A stretch of 64,000 nt of DNA from Sphaerisporangium sp040649355 (GCF_043197795.1 NZ_JBICTU010000001.1:62001-126000); one strand, 5' to 3'. Counted from the stretch's first letter, positions 31,041 through 39,922 are shown. A program made the numbers and translations. The notes: generated by a model not told the origin, from the letters alone.

Positions 31041-31961
31041 TCAGCGGGAGGGCGGGCCCTCCTTGGGCTGGGAGAAGAGACCGCCCAGGCCCTCAAGGGC
31101 CTTGCCCATCTCGGAGGGCACGATCCAGAGCTTGTTGGCGTCGCCCTTGGCGATCTCGGGAAGCGTCTGGAGGTACTGGTAGGCGAGCAGCTGCTGGTCG
31201 GGGTTTCCCTCGTGGATGGCCCGGAACACCATCGCGATGGCGTCCGCCTGGCCCTTGGCGCGCATGGCCTGGGCCTCCGCGTCGGCCTGGGCGCGCAGCA
31301 CCGCGGCCTCGGCCTCGCCGCGCGCCCTGAGGACGGCGGCCTGCCGCTCGCCCTCCGCGGTGAGGATCGCCGACTGCTTCTGCCCCTCGGCCGACAGGAT
31401 GGAGGCGCGCTTGTCGCGGTCGGCCCGCATCTGCTTCTCCATCGAGTCCTGGATGGAGGCCGGGGGATCGATGGCCTTCAGCTCGACGCGGTTGACCCGT
31501 ATGCCCCACCTGCCGGTGGCCTCGTCGAGCACCCCGCGAAGCTCGGAGTTGATGTCCTCGCGGGAAGTCAGCGTGCGCTCCAGATCCATGCCGCCGACGA
31601 CGTTGCGCAGAGTGGTGACCGTCAGCTGCTCGACGCCGGTGAGGAAGTTGGCGATCTCGTACGTCGCGGCCTTGGGGTCGGTCACCTGGAAATAGATCAC
31701 CGTGTCGATCGACACCACGAGGTTGTCGGAGGTGATCACAGGCTGCGGGGGAAAGGAGACGACCTGTTCGCGCAGGTCGACCGTGGTCTTCACCCCGTCG
31801 ATGAAAGGCACGACGATGTTGAGCCCCGGAGTGAGCGTGCGATGGTAACGCCCGAGCCGCTCGATGATGAACGCCTGCGCCTGCGGCACGATGCGAATGG
31901 TGCGATATAAAGCGAACCCCGCGATGGCCACCACGATCATGGCGACGACGAGCTGTGTCAT
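31041..31961 (-). CDS. SPFH/Band-7 domain membrane protein
   Basis: A 306-residue stomatin/prohibitin-like protein. An N-terminal membrane helix (LVVAMIVVAIAGFALY) is followed by the Band-7 domain (VPQAQAFIIERLGRYHRTL, GLNIVVPFIDGV) and a long Ala/Glu/Arg-rich helix that should oligomerise. Such proteins form membrane microdomain assemblies and often influence proteases. The ATG at 31961 has GGAG five bases before it, whereas the GTG two codons earlier overlaps that site. An NfeD partner gene, common beside SPFH genes, is not seen here. Confidence 0.9.
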   Translation of the reverse strand: MTQLVVAMIVVAIAGFALYRTIRIVPQAQAFIIERLGRYHRTLTPGLNIVVPFIDGVKTTVDLREQVVSFPPQPVITSDNLVVSIDTVIYFQVTDPKAATYEIANFLTGVEQLTVTTLRNVVGGMDLERTLTSREDINSELRGVLDEATGRWGIRVNRVELKAIDPPASIQDSMEKQMRADRDKRASILSAEGQKQSAILTAEGERQAAVLRARGEAEAAVLRAQADAEAQAMRAKGQADAIAMVFRAIHEGNPDQQLLAYQYLQTLPEIAKGDANKLWIVPSEMGKALEGLGGLFSQPKEGPPSR

Positions 31962-32096
31962 GAGCACTCCGACCCGACGAATCCGATGAGCCCCCGGCCG
32001 GAATGATATTTGGTCTGGCCTTTACTTGTTCGTTTAACCACGCGAGTGAATCGCGCGAATCAGAGAATCACCCGGCCGCGTGGCCGATTTCTTTGA

Positions 32097-32891
32097 TCAT
32101 CCGGGAAGCGCGCGGGCGTACCACCGGCCTTCGGCGCTGCGCTCAAGGCTCAGGGGCACGCCGAAGGTGCGGGAGAGGTTGTCGGCGGTCATGACGTACT
32201 CGATCGGGCCCTGGGCCACCACGGACCCGTGACGCAGCAGCAGCACGTGCGTGAAGCCGCTCGGCACCTCCTCCACGTGGTGGGTGACCAGCACCATGGT
32301 CGGGGCCTTCGCGTCGTAGGCGAGCGTCGACAGGCGGCGCACGAGGTCCTCACGGCCGCCGAGGTCGAGGCCGGCCGCGGGCTCGTCGAGCAGCAGCAGC
32401 TCGGGGTCGGGCATGAGCGCCCGCGCGATCTGCACGCGCTTCCGCTCTCCCTCGGAGAGGGTGCCGAACTTCCGCCTGATCAGATGGGCGCAACCGAGCT
32501 GGTCGATGAGCTCGACCGCCCGCGTGACGTCGCCCGAGTCGTACTCCTCGTTCCAGCGGCCGAGGATGGCGTACGACGCGGTGAGCACGAGGTCGATCAC
32601 CTTCTCCTCCGGCGGCACCTTCTCGGCCAGCGCCGCACTGGCGAGGCCGATGCGAGGCCGCAGGTCGAAGACGTCCGTCTGGCCGAGCCGCTCGCCGAGG
32701 ATCTCCACCGAGCCCTCGCTGGGGTACAGAAGGGCCGCCGCGACCTGCAGCAGCGTCGTCTTCCCCGCCCCGTTGGGGCCGATCACGACCCAGCGCTCGT
32801 CCTCCTCGACGGTCCAGTCGATGCCCCGCAGCAGGGCCGCGCCATCTCTGCGGACGGCGACGTCCTGGAGCCGAAGCACCTGACCACCCAT
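32097..32891 (-). CDS. ABC transporter ATP-binding protein (orphan)
   Basis: A 264-residue ATPase with Walker A (GPNGAGKTTLL near residue 40), signature LSEGERKR, Walker B (ELLLLDEPAAGLDL) and the switch His (LVTHHVEEV). It has no permease gene beside it. The sequence resembles the ATPases of ModF/YlmA type that stand alone in actinobacterial genomes. The ATG has GGAGG nine bases upstream. Function unknown; an energy-coupled transporter elsewhere or a regulatory role is possible. The 130-bp spacer to the SPFH gene upstream of it holds nothing I can name. Confidence 0.9.
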   Translation of the reverse strand: MGGQVLRLQDVAVRRDGAALLRGIDWTVEEDERWVVIGPNGAGKTTLLQVAAALLYPSEGSVEILGERLGQTDVFDLRPRIGLASAALAEKVPPEEKVIDLVLTASYAILGRWNEEYDSGDVTRAVELIDQLGCAHLIRRKFGTLSEGERKRVQIARALMPDPELLLLDEPAAGLDLGGREDLVRRLSTLAYDAKAPTMVLVTHHVEEVPSGFTHVLLLRHGSVVAQGPIEYVMTADNLSRTFGVPLSLERSAEGRWYARALPG

Positions 32892-33025
32892 CCCGAATAC
32901 CTCCTGACATGTTCCCCCGGATCAACCCAGCTCATCTGGATCAACCCGGTGCCACCGGGCGAGTCGCCCCGCCCAGTGTCCCTCCGGACCAAACCTATTG
33001 CAGCATCAGCGCATATCGTGGTTCG

Positions 33026-33820
33026 GTGCACCCGGATTCACCGATCTCCGCCACCTTGGTCGCATGGGGCAACGCTTGGCTTGCCGGACATGTTGGCCTC
33101 GACGAGGCTGTCGACCGGCTGGAGCGCGCGGCGGGACCGCAGGTCGTCTCAAGTGAGGTGACCGACGCCCCTCTGCGCGGCTTCCTCGCCGACCTGCGCG
33201 TCGAGGGCATGAGTGCCCTGCGCCTGGCCCTTCCGGCCGCGGGCGACCCGCTCGGCCTGACCGGCCCTCCCCCCTTCACCATGGCCGCCGTGGACGCCGG
33301 GCAGGCGGCGACGGCCGTGCTCCCCGGCAGGTCCCTGGGCATGGTCCCCTCCGCGGACCGTCGTGGGTCGTCCTACTCCGGAGTCCGCTGGACCCTGATG
33401 GAGGCGGGCACCGCCACGCCGGACATCCCCGGGCTCACCGACGCGGAGCACGCGCTGACCATGGCCATGCTCTCGGCCACCGACGCGTTGCTCTCGGTCG
33501 AGGGCCCGGCCAAGGGTCAGCCCTCGATCAGGACCACCGACGACGGCCTCGCGCCCGGCTACCCCGCGCGGGCTCACAGGGTCGCCGCCCTCACGGCGCG
33601 GCTCGCCTCGGTGCTGCGCGTCGCCGACGAGCGCGGGCTCACCTCGGGCCAGATCGCGGTGCGGAACGAGGCCCTGCGCGACCTCGACCGCGCGGTGCGG
33701 CGCGCCCGCGTGGCCGCCCACCACGCGATCATCGAGACCCGCACCTCGCCGGAGTCCCTGAGGACCCCTCCGGGCGGCTCCCGCTCGCGGCCGGGCAACG
33801 CTCATCCGCGTGGCGTGTAG
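33026..33820 (+). CDS. Conserved hypothetical protein, probably leaderless
   Basis: A 264-residue soluble protein, Ala-rich and mostly helical, with no motif I recognise. The first half has ATLVAWGNAWLAGHVGLDEA. The second half has a long helical run ending RVAAHHAIIETR, then a disordered tail. The GTG at 33026 is chosen because TATCGT (33014-33019) lies six bases before it as a -10 element and no ribosome site exists. The same TATCGT-N6-start layout occurs before the open frame at 63536. Its 3' end overlaps the convergent response-regulator gene by 19 bp. Confidence 0.75.
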   Translation: MHPDSPISATLVAWGNAWLAGHVGLDEAVDRLERAAGPQVVSSEVTDAPLRGFLADLRVEGMSALRLALPAAGDPLGLTGPPPFTMAAVDAGQAATAVLPGRSLGMVPSADRRGSSYSGVRWTLMEAGTATPDIPGLTDAEHALTMAMLSATDALLSVEGPAKGQPSIRTTDDGLAPGYPARAHRVAALTARLASVLRVADERGLTSGQIAVRNEALRDLDRAVRRARVAAHHAIIETRTSPESLRTPPGGSRSRPGNAHPRGV

Positions 33821-34440
33821 CCGTGGCGCACGGCGTACAGGGCCGCCTGGGTGCGATCCTGCACGCCGAGCTTCATCAGCACGTTCGACACGTGGGTCTT
33901 GACGGTCTTCTCGGCGACGACGAGCGCCCTGGCGATCTCGCGGTTCGACCGGCCTGAGGCGATCAGCGCGAGGACCTCGCGCTCCCGCTCGGTCAGCACG
34001 GCGATGGGCGCGTGCCCGGCGGGCTCCTCCGCGCCGGTCAGCATGGCCTCGGCCGCCTCCGGCGCCAGCAGCACCTGTCCGCCGTGCACCGAACGGATGG
34101 CCTGCACGAGCGCGGCCGGGTCCACGTCCTTGTAGAGGAAGCCCGAGGCGCCCGAGCGCATGGCGGGAGCCACGTCCCCCCTGTCGCTCACCGACGTCAG
34201 CACGATCACCCGTACGTGGAGGCCACGCCCGGACAGCTCGCGCAGGGCGCCGAGGCCGTCCAGCACGGGCATTTTGAGGTCGAGCAGGAGCACGTCGGGG
34301 GACAGTGACGCGACCAGGGCGACGGCCTCGGCCCCGTCGGCCGCCTCACCCACGATTTCGAGGTCGTCCTGCAGTTCGAGGAACGTGCGCAGGCCCTGGC
34401 GCACGACGGGGTGGTCGTCGGCGATGAGGACCCGGATCAC
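33802..34440 (-). CDS. NarL/LuxR-family response regulator
   Basis: A 212-residue two-component regulator. The receiver domain has the acidic pair (ADDHPVV), the phosphorylated Asp 54 (LLLDLKMP), the switch Thr/Ser in VLTSVSD and Lys in FLYKDV. The C-terminal LuxR HTH is LTEREREVLALIASGRSN plus VAEKTVKTHVSNVLMKLG. The GTG start overlaps the kinase stop (GTGA), so the pair is coupled. The receiver resembles DevR/NreC regulators, which respond to oxygen, nitric oxide or redox signals through GAF-containing kinases. The actual signal is unknown. Confidence 0.94.
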   Translation of the reverse strand: MIRVLIADDHPVVRQGLRTFLELQDDLEIVGEAADGAEAVALVASLSPDVLLLDLKMPVLDGLGALRELSGRGLHVRVIVLTSVSDRGDVAPAMRSGASGFLYKDVDPAALVQAIRSVHGGQVLLAPEAAEAMLTGAEEPAGHAPIAVLTEREREVLALIASGRSNREIARALVVAEKTVKTHVSNVLMKLGVQDRTQAALYAVRHGYTPRG

Positions 34441-35582
34441 GCGGCCACGTCCAGCCGTACGGTCGTGCCCGCGCCCGGCTCCGAGGAGACCAGCAGCGAG
34501 CCGCCGGCGGCCTCCGCCCGGTCTCTCATCGACAGGAGCCCGAGGCCGCGGGTCGTGGGCGTCTCCACCTCGAAGCCCTCCCCGTCGTCGCTGACCTCCA
34601 GCCTGAGCCGGGATCCCTCGGTCTGGAGGCACACCTCTATCGACGACGCGTTCGCGTGCCTGAGCGCGTTGTGGAGGGCCTCCTGGGCCACACGAAGCAC
34701 GGCCACCTCCGTCGCGGGGGGCAGATCGCAGAACGGGGTGGAGGTGAAGGAGATCGTCACGGGGTACAGGCGGTCGAGCAGGGCGACGTGCTTGCGCAGC
34801 GTCTCGGCCAGCCCGTGCCGGTCGAGCTCGGCCGGGCGCAGCTCGACGATCACGGCCCTGAGCTCGGCCAGCGCCTCTCCCGCCAGCCGCTGGACACGGT
34901 CGATCTCGGTCATGGCACGCCGCGGGTCGGAGGCGACCAGCGAGGCCGCCGCCTGGGCGGTGAGCCGCAGCGAGAACAGCTTCTGGGTCACGGCGTCGTG
35001 CAGCTCGCGCGCCATGCGGTTGCGCTCCTCGACGATCGTCAGCTCGCGGCCCCGCTCGTACAGCCGGGCGTTGGTGATCGCTATCGCCGCGTGCGCCGCG
35101 AACAGGGTGAGCAGATCCTGGTCCTCCTCGGTGAACCCGCCGGGGGCGCGCTTGTCCGACAGGAAGACGATGCCGAGGACCTGGTCGGCGTCGCGGATCG
35201 GCACGCCGATGAAGTCCTTGAGCACCGGGTGCGCGGCCGGCCACCACTCGAAGCGCGGGTCCCGGCGGATGTCCGGCAGGCGCACGGGAGCCGCCTCCTG
35301 GAGCATCGCGGCCAGCATGCCGTGCTGGCGAGGGAGCGGGCCGATGGCCTCCCACTGCTTGTCGCTGACGCCCTCCGCGACGAACTCCGCGAACGAGCCG
35401 TCGTCGTCGGGCACGCCGAGCGCCGCGTAACGGGCGTCGAGCAGCGTGCGCGCCGAGCGCACGATCACCTGGAGCACCTCGCGGACCGACAGGTGCCGGG
35501 TGACGGCGAGCACCGCGGAGCTGACCGCGTGCAGCACGGCGTCGCGCTCTGTGTCACGCCGGCTGGCCGGTTCGGTCGTCAC
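34437..35582 (-). CDS. GAF-domain sensor histidine kinase (HisKA_3 type)
   Basis: A 381-residue cytoplasmic kinase without membrane segments. A single GAF domain spans about residues 30-170 (DARYAALGVPDDDG ... FIGVPIRDADQVLGIVFLSDK). The dimerisation helix carries the phosphorylated His in RMARELHDAVTQKLF, and the ATPase domain follows (EALHNALRHANAS, LEVSDDGEGF, GLGLLSMRDRAEAAGG). It phosphorylates the regulator encoded next. I chose the GTG at 35582 because TACAGT (35589-35594, minus strand) lies six bases before it, a leaderless layout; the longer frame has no support. Confidence 0.93.
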   Translation of the reverse strand: MTTEPASRRDTERDAVLHAVSSAVLAVTRHLSVREVLQVIVRSARTLLDARYAALGVPDDDGSFAEFVAEGVSDKQWEAIGPLPRQHGMLAAMLQEAAPVRLPDIRRDPRFEWWPAAHPVLKDFIGVPIRDADQVLGIVFLSDKRAPGGFTEEDQDLLTLFAAHAAIAITNARLYERGRELTIVEERNRMARELHDAVTQKLFSLRLTAQAAASLVASDPRRAMTEIDRVQRLAGEALAELRAVIVELRPAELDRHGLAETLRKHVALLDRLYPVTISFTSTPFCDLPPATEVAVLRVAQEALHNALRHANASSIEVCLQTEGSRLRLEVSDDGEGFEVETPTTRGLGLLSMRDRAEAAGGSLLVSSEPGAGTTVRLDVAA

Positions 35583-35729
35583 GACCACACTGTAGGCGCG
35601 ACGCACGCGTGGGACGGCTCGGCCGATGGTCCTAGGTCCACGCACACGCACCGCCTAGGCCTATGAGCCCGGCCAGGAGCGGCCGGAGGCCCGATGTCCG
35701 GCGGGCCTGCCGTTCCTAGCGTCGTGACC

Positions 35730-36422
35730 ATGACAGAAGACATCCGAACCACCCCGGACACACGCCCCACGGCCCTGGTCACCGGGGCCTCCCGAGGCCT
35801 CGGACGCGCCCTGGCCCACGCCCTCGCCGCCGAGGGCTGGCGGCTCGTCGTCACCGCGCGCGGCGCCGCCGACCTGGAGGAGACCGCGCGGGAGACCGGC
35901 GCGACCGCGCTGGCAGGGGACGTCGCCGATCCCGCGCACCGCGAGCGCCTGGCGCGCGCCGCACACGAACTCGGCGGCCTGGACCTGCTGGTCAACAACG
36001 CCGGCTCGCTCGGGGCCGTACCGCTGCCCCCGCTGGCGGCCTACCCCCTGGACGCGCTCTCCGGCGCCCTCACGACCAACGTGCTCGCGCCCCTCGCGCT
36101 GATCCAGGCGACGGTGTGCGGGCTGCGCGAGCGCGGGGGCGCCGTGGTGAACGTCTCGTCCGACGCCGCGGTGGAGGCGTACGAGGGCTGGGGCGGGTAC
36201 GGCCTGACGAAGGCGGCGCTCGACCAGCTCTCCCACGTGCTCGCTGTCGAGGAGCCCGAACTCGCCGTCTGGTGGGTGGACCCCGGCGAGATGCGCACGC
36301 GCATGCTGGCGGACGCGATCGGAGAGGAGGACGCCGCCGGCGCGGCCGATCCGGAGACCGTGGCCGCGTTCCTGGTCGACCTGGTCAAGAGGCGGCCCGC
36401 GAGCGGCCGGGTGACCCGGTGA
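35730..36422 (+). CDS. Short-chain dehydrogenase/reductase
   Basis: A 230-residue SDR with cofactor motif TGASRGLGRAL near residue 16, NNAGSLG near residue 92, catalytic Ser in NVSSDAA and Tyr/Lys in YGLTKAAL. The C-terminus is shortened relative to classical SDRs. The ATG is seven bases after TAGCGT (35717-35722), again a leaderless layout with no ribosome site. The stop overlaps the GTG of the QueA-like gene by four bases, which suggests that the two enzymes act together or share control. Substrate unknown. Confidence 0.9.
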   Translation: MTEDIRTTPDTRPTALVTGASRGLGRALAHALAAEGWRLVVTARGAADLEETARETGATALAGDVADPAHRERLARAAHELGGLDLLVNNAGSLGAVPLPPLAAYPLDALSGALTTNVLAPLALIQATVCGLRERGGAVVNVSSDAAVEAYEGWGGYGLTKAALDQLSHVLAVEEPELAVWWVDPGEMRTRMLADAIGEEDAAGAADPETVAAFLVDLVKRRPASGRVTR

Positions 36423-37432
36423 TCGCCTTCGACCTCCCGAGGGTCCGCGAGGCGCACGAGCCGCCGGAGGCGCGCGGGCTGGCGCGCGACGCCGTACGCC
36501 TCATGGTGACCGGCACGGACTCCGGCTCCGTCACCCACCACACCTTCACCGACCTGCCCGGCCTGCTCCGTCCCGGTGACGTGCTCGTGGTCAACGACTC
36601 GGCCACCCTGCCCGCGGCCGTGCCGCTGGACCGGCTCACCGTCCACTTCTCCACCGAGCGCGAGGACGGCTCGTGGCTGGTGGAGTTGCGGCGCCGATCG
36701 GCGGGCGCCACCGGGCCGTACGCGGGAGGGGAGCCCGGGGAGTGGCTGCCGCTCCCGGGAGGCGCGACGCTGCGCCTGCTGGGGCGCGAGACGCCGAGAC
36801 TCTGGCGGGCGGCCCTCGACCGGGACGTGCCGGGCTACCTGCGGGAGTACGGGCTGCCCATCCGGTACTCCTACGTGGAGCGCGACTGGCCGCTGTCGGC
36901 CTACCAGACCGTCTTCGGCGTGCGGCCGGGCAGCGCCGAGATGCCGAGCGCCGGGCGGCCGTTCAGCCACGAGCTGGTCACGGCCCTCGTCAGCCGGGGC
37001 ATCGTGGTCGCCCCGATCACCCTGCACACCGGCGTCGCGTCGCCGGAGAAGGACGAACCGCCCTACCCCGAGCGCTTCGCGGTGTCGTCACAGACGGCGC
37101 GGCTGGTCAACCAGGCCGAGGGCCGGGTCATCGCGGTCGGCACGACGGTCGTGCGGGCGCTGGAGACGGCCGTGCCGCCCGGCACCGGGGAGGTACGCGC
37201 GGCCGAGGGCTGGACCTCGCACGTCGTCACCCCCGAGGCCGGGGTCCACGCGGTGGACGGGCTGATCACCGGCCTGCACGAGCCCCATTCGAGCCATCTA
37301 ATGATTCTGTCGGCCATCGCGGGCGAGGAGCTTGTCTCCAGGTCTTACGAGGAGGCGTTGCGCGAAGGGTACCTGTGGCACGAATTCGGGGACCTGAATC
37401 TGATCATCTCAGATCAACTCCGCATAAAGTGA
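36419..37432 (+). CDS. QueA-like protein (SAM:tRNA ribosyltransferase-isomerase family), divergent
   Basis: A 337-residue member of the QueA family: LLRPGDVLVVNDSATLPA, YQTVFGVRPGSAEMPSAG, RVIAVGTTVVRALE and HLMILSAIAGEE align with QueA. In QueA the segment after PTAG is LHF and the next strand is TLHVGAGTFQPV. Here these read RPF and TLHTGVASPEKD, so residues near the active site differ. Canonical QueA makes epoxyqueuosine in tRNA. No other queuosine gene (tgt, queC, queD, queE, queG) is in the window. The GTG overlaps the SDR stop, so it is coupled to an SDR. A different SAM-dependent reaction is possible. Confidence 0.82.
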   Translation: MIAFDLPRVREAHEPPEARGLARDAVRLMVTGTDSGSVTHHTFTDLPGLLRPGDVLVVNDSATLPAAVPLDRLTVHFSTEREDGSWLVELRRRSAGATGPYAGGEPGEWLPLPGGATLRLLGRETPRLWRAALDRDVPGYLREYGLPIRYSYVERDWPLSAYQTVFGVRPGSAEMPSAGRPFSHELVTALVSRGIVVAPITLHTGVASPEKDEPPYPERFAVSSQTARLVNQAEGRVIAVGTTVVRALETAVPPGTGEVRAAEGWTSHVVTPEAGVHAVDGLITGLHEPHSSHLMILSAIAGEELVSRSYEEALREGYLWHEFGDLNLIISDQLRIK

Positions 37433-37509
37433 TGCACAAGGACGTTCCAAGTCGATAGTTCGATGCTGGGTCACGTCCGAATCCGAGCCACCTCTACGGG
37501 AGATCACCC

Positions 37510-38070
37510 ATGCGTCGGCACCTCTCCGCACTTGCCGCACTGACCCTCGCCGGGTCCCTGGCGGGCGCCTCGCTCGCCGTTCCCGCGTTGGCGGACGCCC
37601 CGGCCGCGACCGCGACCGCGAGCGCCACCCAGGCGGTCGCCGCCCCGCAGTCACCGCTTTACACCAGCGTGGTCTGGAACAAGTACGTGCGACGCGGGGG
37701 TTACATCACGTATACGCTGAAGAGCACCAACAAGGGCGAATGGTCGACGGACCTCGCCGGCATCTTCGGCAGGCTTCCCAAGGGCGCCAGCAAGGCCCGC
37801 GTGGTCGGAAAGGCCTCCGGGACCTACTGCGGGATCTCGGGCCGCGACCTGTTCTGCATCTACGACACCCTCAAGCCCAACCGCTCGACCACCCTCAAGG
37901 TCCGGGTGTGGCTGAAGAAGAGCACCACGGGCACTGCCGCCGCGCAGTTCGGCCACTTCTCCATTGACGTCCCCGAGGGTGTCGACGTCACCAACGAGGA
38001 GGAGCTGGAGAAGCTCGACATCCAGAGCCAGGTCAAGTACCGCACGTTCAAGACCCGGATCCTCCGCTGA
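37510..38070 (+). CDS. Secreted protein A of a tandem paralogous pair (unknown function)
   Basis: A 186-residue protein with a Sec signal peptide (LAALTLAGSLAGASLA, cleavage near residue 29). The mature part is one beta-rich domain starting KYVRRGGYITYTLKSTNKG, with two Cys (TYCGISGRDLFCIYD) likely to be disulfide-bonded and the strand KVRVWLKK. It ends with a helix (EEELEKLDIQSQ) and a short basic strand. The architecture resembles a DUF11/CARDB-like Ig fold but I cannot assign it. The gene at 38412 is a clear paralogue. It has an ATG 11 bases after a purine-rich region and is followed by a perfect terminator. Confidence 0.85.
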   Translation: MRRHLSALAALTLAGSLAGASLAVPALADAPAATATASATQAVAAPQSPLYTSVVWNKYVRRGGYITYTLKSTNKGEWSTDLAGIFGRLPKGASKARVVGKASGTYCGISGRDLFCIYDTLKPNRSTTLKVRVWLKKSTTGTAAAQFGHFSIDVPEGVDVTNEEELEKLDIQSQVKYRTFKTRILR

Positions 38071-38096
38071 CCTACCCCTTTCGACGAGCCTTTTCC

Positions 38097-38128
38097 GGAG
38101 CGGCCACCGCACACGCGGTGGCCGCTCC
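38097..38128 (+). terminator. Terminator of secreted protein A gene
   Basis: A perfect 14-bp stem (38097-38110 with 38115-38128) with loop ACAC lies 26 bp after the stop codon. Confidence 0.9.
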
Positions 38129-38170
38129 GTCGTCTTCGTTCGAGGGAACTCCTTGGAGCGTCAGGCCGTT

Positions 38171-38227
38171 GCGCGGGGGAGACAGCTCATGTGCGGGGGA
38201 GATGGCTCATAGCGCTTTTGTAAGCGC
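38171..38227. repeat. Tandem 20-bp repeat plus inverted repeat upstream of secreted protein B
   Basis: Two 20-bp copies (38171-38190 and 38191-38210) follow the form GYGCGGGGGAGAYRGCTCAT. Immediately after them GCGCTT (38212-38217) and AAGCGC (38222-38227) form an inverted repeat. The next 180 bp to the ATG are unusually AT-rich (TTTATAAAGGCCAAATAGG near 38245) and should hold the promoter. Confidence 0.6.
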
Positions 38228-38411
38228 ATGAGCAGCGATGTCTTTATAAAGGCCAAATAGGTGGCCACAACGCAGTGGATCATGATAGAAACACTGCGGT
38301 TCACTCATGGACTTTCCGGTCCGCGATCTCGTTCCCCGGAGAAGTCCGTGTTCCCTGCCCGGGAACCTTGAGTTCCCACCCCCTGCTCTTTGACCCCCCT
38401 GGGAGACGTGC

Positions 38412-38984
38412 ATGCGCCACCCCCTTGCCAAAATCGCGACGACGGTCGTCACCGTCCCGCTCGCGGGCGCTCTGCTGTTCGGCGTCGCCCCCGCCTCCGC
38501 CGCCCCGGCCACCAGCGCCGCGGCCAAGACCACCACGGTGAAGACCGCCGACGACCCCTACTCCGCCTTCTCGGTCAAGGTGACCGCGACCAAGAAGGTC
38601 AGGCGCGGCGGCACGATCACCTACCGGATCAAGGGCCTCAACAAGGGCCCATGGCTGGCGGACGCCTTCTATCTCGGCGGCATCCTGCCGAAGGGCATCC
38701 GCGGCACCATCTACTACGACGGCCCCAAGGGCACCACGTGCGACTTCTTCCCCGACGGCTTCTGGTGCTGGCCGCCCTACGCCCTGGAGAAGGGCGAGGA
38801 CAGCTGGCTGACCATCTCGTTCAAGCTCAAGAAAAGTGTCAAGGGCACTGTGAAGGCCGACCTGGGCGTGAACACCTGGGACTGGCCGACCGGTGCTGAG
38901 GACCTCAGCAGGGAAGAGCTGAAGAGGATGGGCATCAAGAGCTGGTACTTCACCAAGAAGGTGAAGACCACGGTCGTCGGCTAG
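38412..38984 (+). CDS. Secreted protein B of a tandem paralogous pair (unknown function)
   Basis: A 190-residue protein with a Sec signal peptide (VVTVPLAGALLFGVAPASA). The mature domain starts KKVRRGGTITYRIKGLNKGP, almost superposable on protein A. Shared points include GGILPKGIRGT against GRLPKGASKA, two Cys in equivalent places (TTCDFFPDGFWCW), ISFKLKKSVKGT against KVRVWLKKSTTGT, and the helix SREELKRMGIKSW before a basic C-terminal strand. The two genes are a local duplication with separate promoters and terminators. Function unknown; a cell-wall or extracellular structural role is a guess. Confidence 0.85.
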   Translation: MRHPLAKIATTVVTVPLAGALLFGVAPASAAPATSAAAKTTTVKTADDPYSAFSVKVTATKKVRRGGTITYRIKGLNKGPWLADAFYLGGILPKGIRGTIYYDGPKGTTCDFFPDGFWCWPPYALEKGEDSWLTISFKLKKSVKGTVKADLGVNTWDWPTGAEDLSREELKRMGIKSWYFTKKVKTTVVG

Positions 38985-38996
38985 CCGTACGAACGC

Positions 38997-39028
38997 AAGG
39001 GCCGCCCGCCGACGCGCGGGCGGCCCTT
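38997..39028. terminator. Bidirectional terminator between secreted protein B and the acyltransferase gene
   Basis: AAGGGCCGCCCGC (38997-39009) pairs perfectly with 39016-39028 over 13 bp. It separates two convergent genes and directly abuts the acyltransferase stop codon. Confidence 0.85.
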
Positions 39029-39922
39029 TCAGGCGGCGATGGCGGCGTCGTGCCGCACGCGGGGGCCGCCCGACACCGTGGCCTGCGCGATGCCGGCGAG
39101 GACGCGCCTGGTGACATGCTCCTCGGACCCGTACGCGATCACCGGGAACATCGTCACCTCCACGACGAGGCCCCTGGCCGCGATCACCCGGCCAAGGGAG
39201 GCCAGCAAGGTGTCGTCTCCCACGAAGGCGGGACCGGTCGCCAGCTCGCCGTCACGGTCGCAGAACCGCAGGCCGATCGGCCTGACCGGTGCGCCCGCGT
39301 CGATCGCCGCCTGGAACATCGCCGGGCGGAACGGCCCCACTCCCCTCCCGCACCAGGTGGTGCCCTCCGGGAAGGCCGCCACCGACTGGCCGGCGCGCAG
39401 CGCGTCCGCGACCGTGCGCACGGTGGCGGGAAGCGTGGAGAGACGGTCGCGATCGATGAAGATCGCGCCGCCGCCCGCCACGAGGGACCGGATCACGGGC
39501 CATTCCGCGATCTCGCTCTTGGCGAGGGGCCGGCACTGCATCGTGGCGGCGATCACCAGGGGATCCAGCCAGGAGACATGGTTGGCGACCAGAAGGGCGC
39601 CGCCCGTTTCCGCGGGAGCCACCGCCGAGCCGCCCGCCACCACCGGGCCGCCCCTCTCCGCGGGCATCATCGAGCCGCCCGCCTGACGGACCTCCAGGCG
39701 CACTCCCAGGACCCACAGGAAGAGCCGGGCCCAGACCATGGCCACGACGGCGCGGCGGGCGTCGCCGAACCGGGGCGCGACGAAGGCCCACGGAAGGCCA
39801 ACCAGCATCACCGCGACGGCTCCCAGCAGCCGCAAGGCCCGCCGAGCCGGTCCGGCCATGTCCGCAGGGGCCGAGACGCAGGCCGCGACCGTGCACGGCG
39901 CCACGGGCAGCCAGGGGCTCAT
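39029..39922 (-). CDS. 1-acyl-glycerol-phosphate-type acyltransferase (OlsA/PlsC family)
   Basis: A 297-residue membrane-associated acyltransferase. The catalytic HX4D motif is NHVSWLD near residue 105 and the acceptor-site motif FPEGTTW is near residue 180. One or two hydrophobic segments at residues 25-65 anchor it. The ATG overlaps the stop of the olsB fragment (ATGA). Its partner upstream is an OlsB-type N-acyltransferase. Together they match OlsB/OlsA, which make ornithine lipids: OlsB acylates ornithine and OlsA adds the second chain. A PlsC role in phosphatidic acid synthesis is the alternative. Confidence 0.85.
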   Translation of the reverse strand: MSPWLPVAPCTVAACVSAPADMAGPARRALRLLGAVAVMLVGLPWAFVAPRFGDARRAVVAMVWARLFLWVLGVRLEVRQAGGSMMPAERGGPVVAGGSAVAPAETGGALLVANHVSWLDPLVIAATMQCRPLAKSEIAEWPVIRSLVAGGGAIFIDRDRLSTLPATVRTVADALRAGQSVAAFPEGTTWCGRGVGPFRPAMFQAAIDAGAPVRPIGLRFCDRDGELATGPAFVGDDTLLASLGRVIAARGLVVEVTMFPVIAYGSEEHVTRRVLAGIAQATVSGGPRVRHDAAIAA

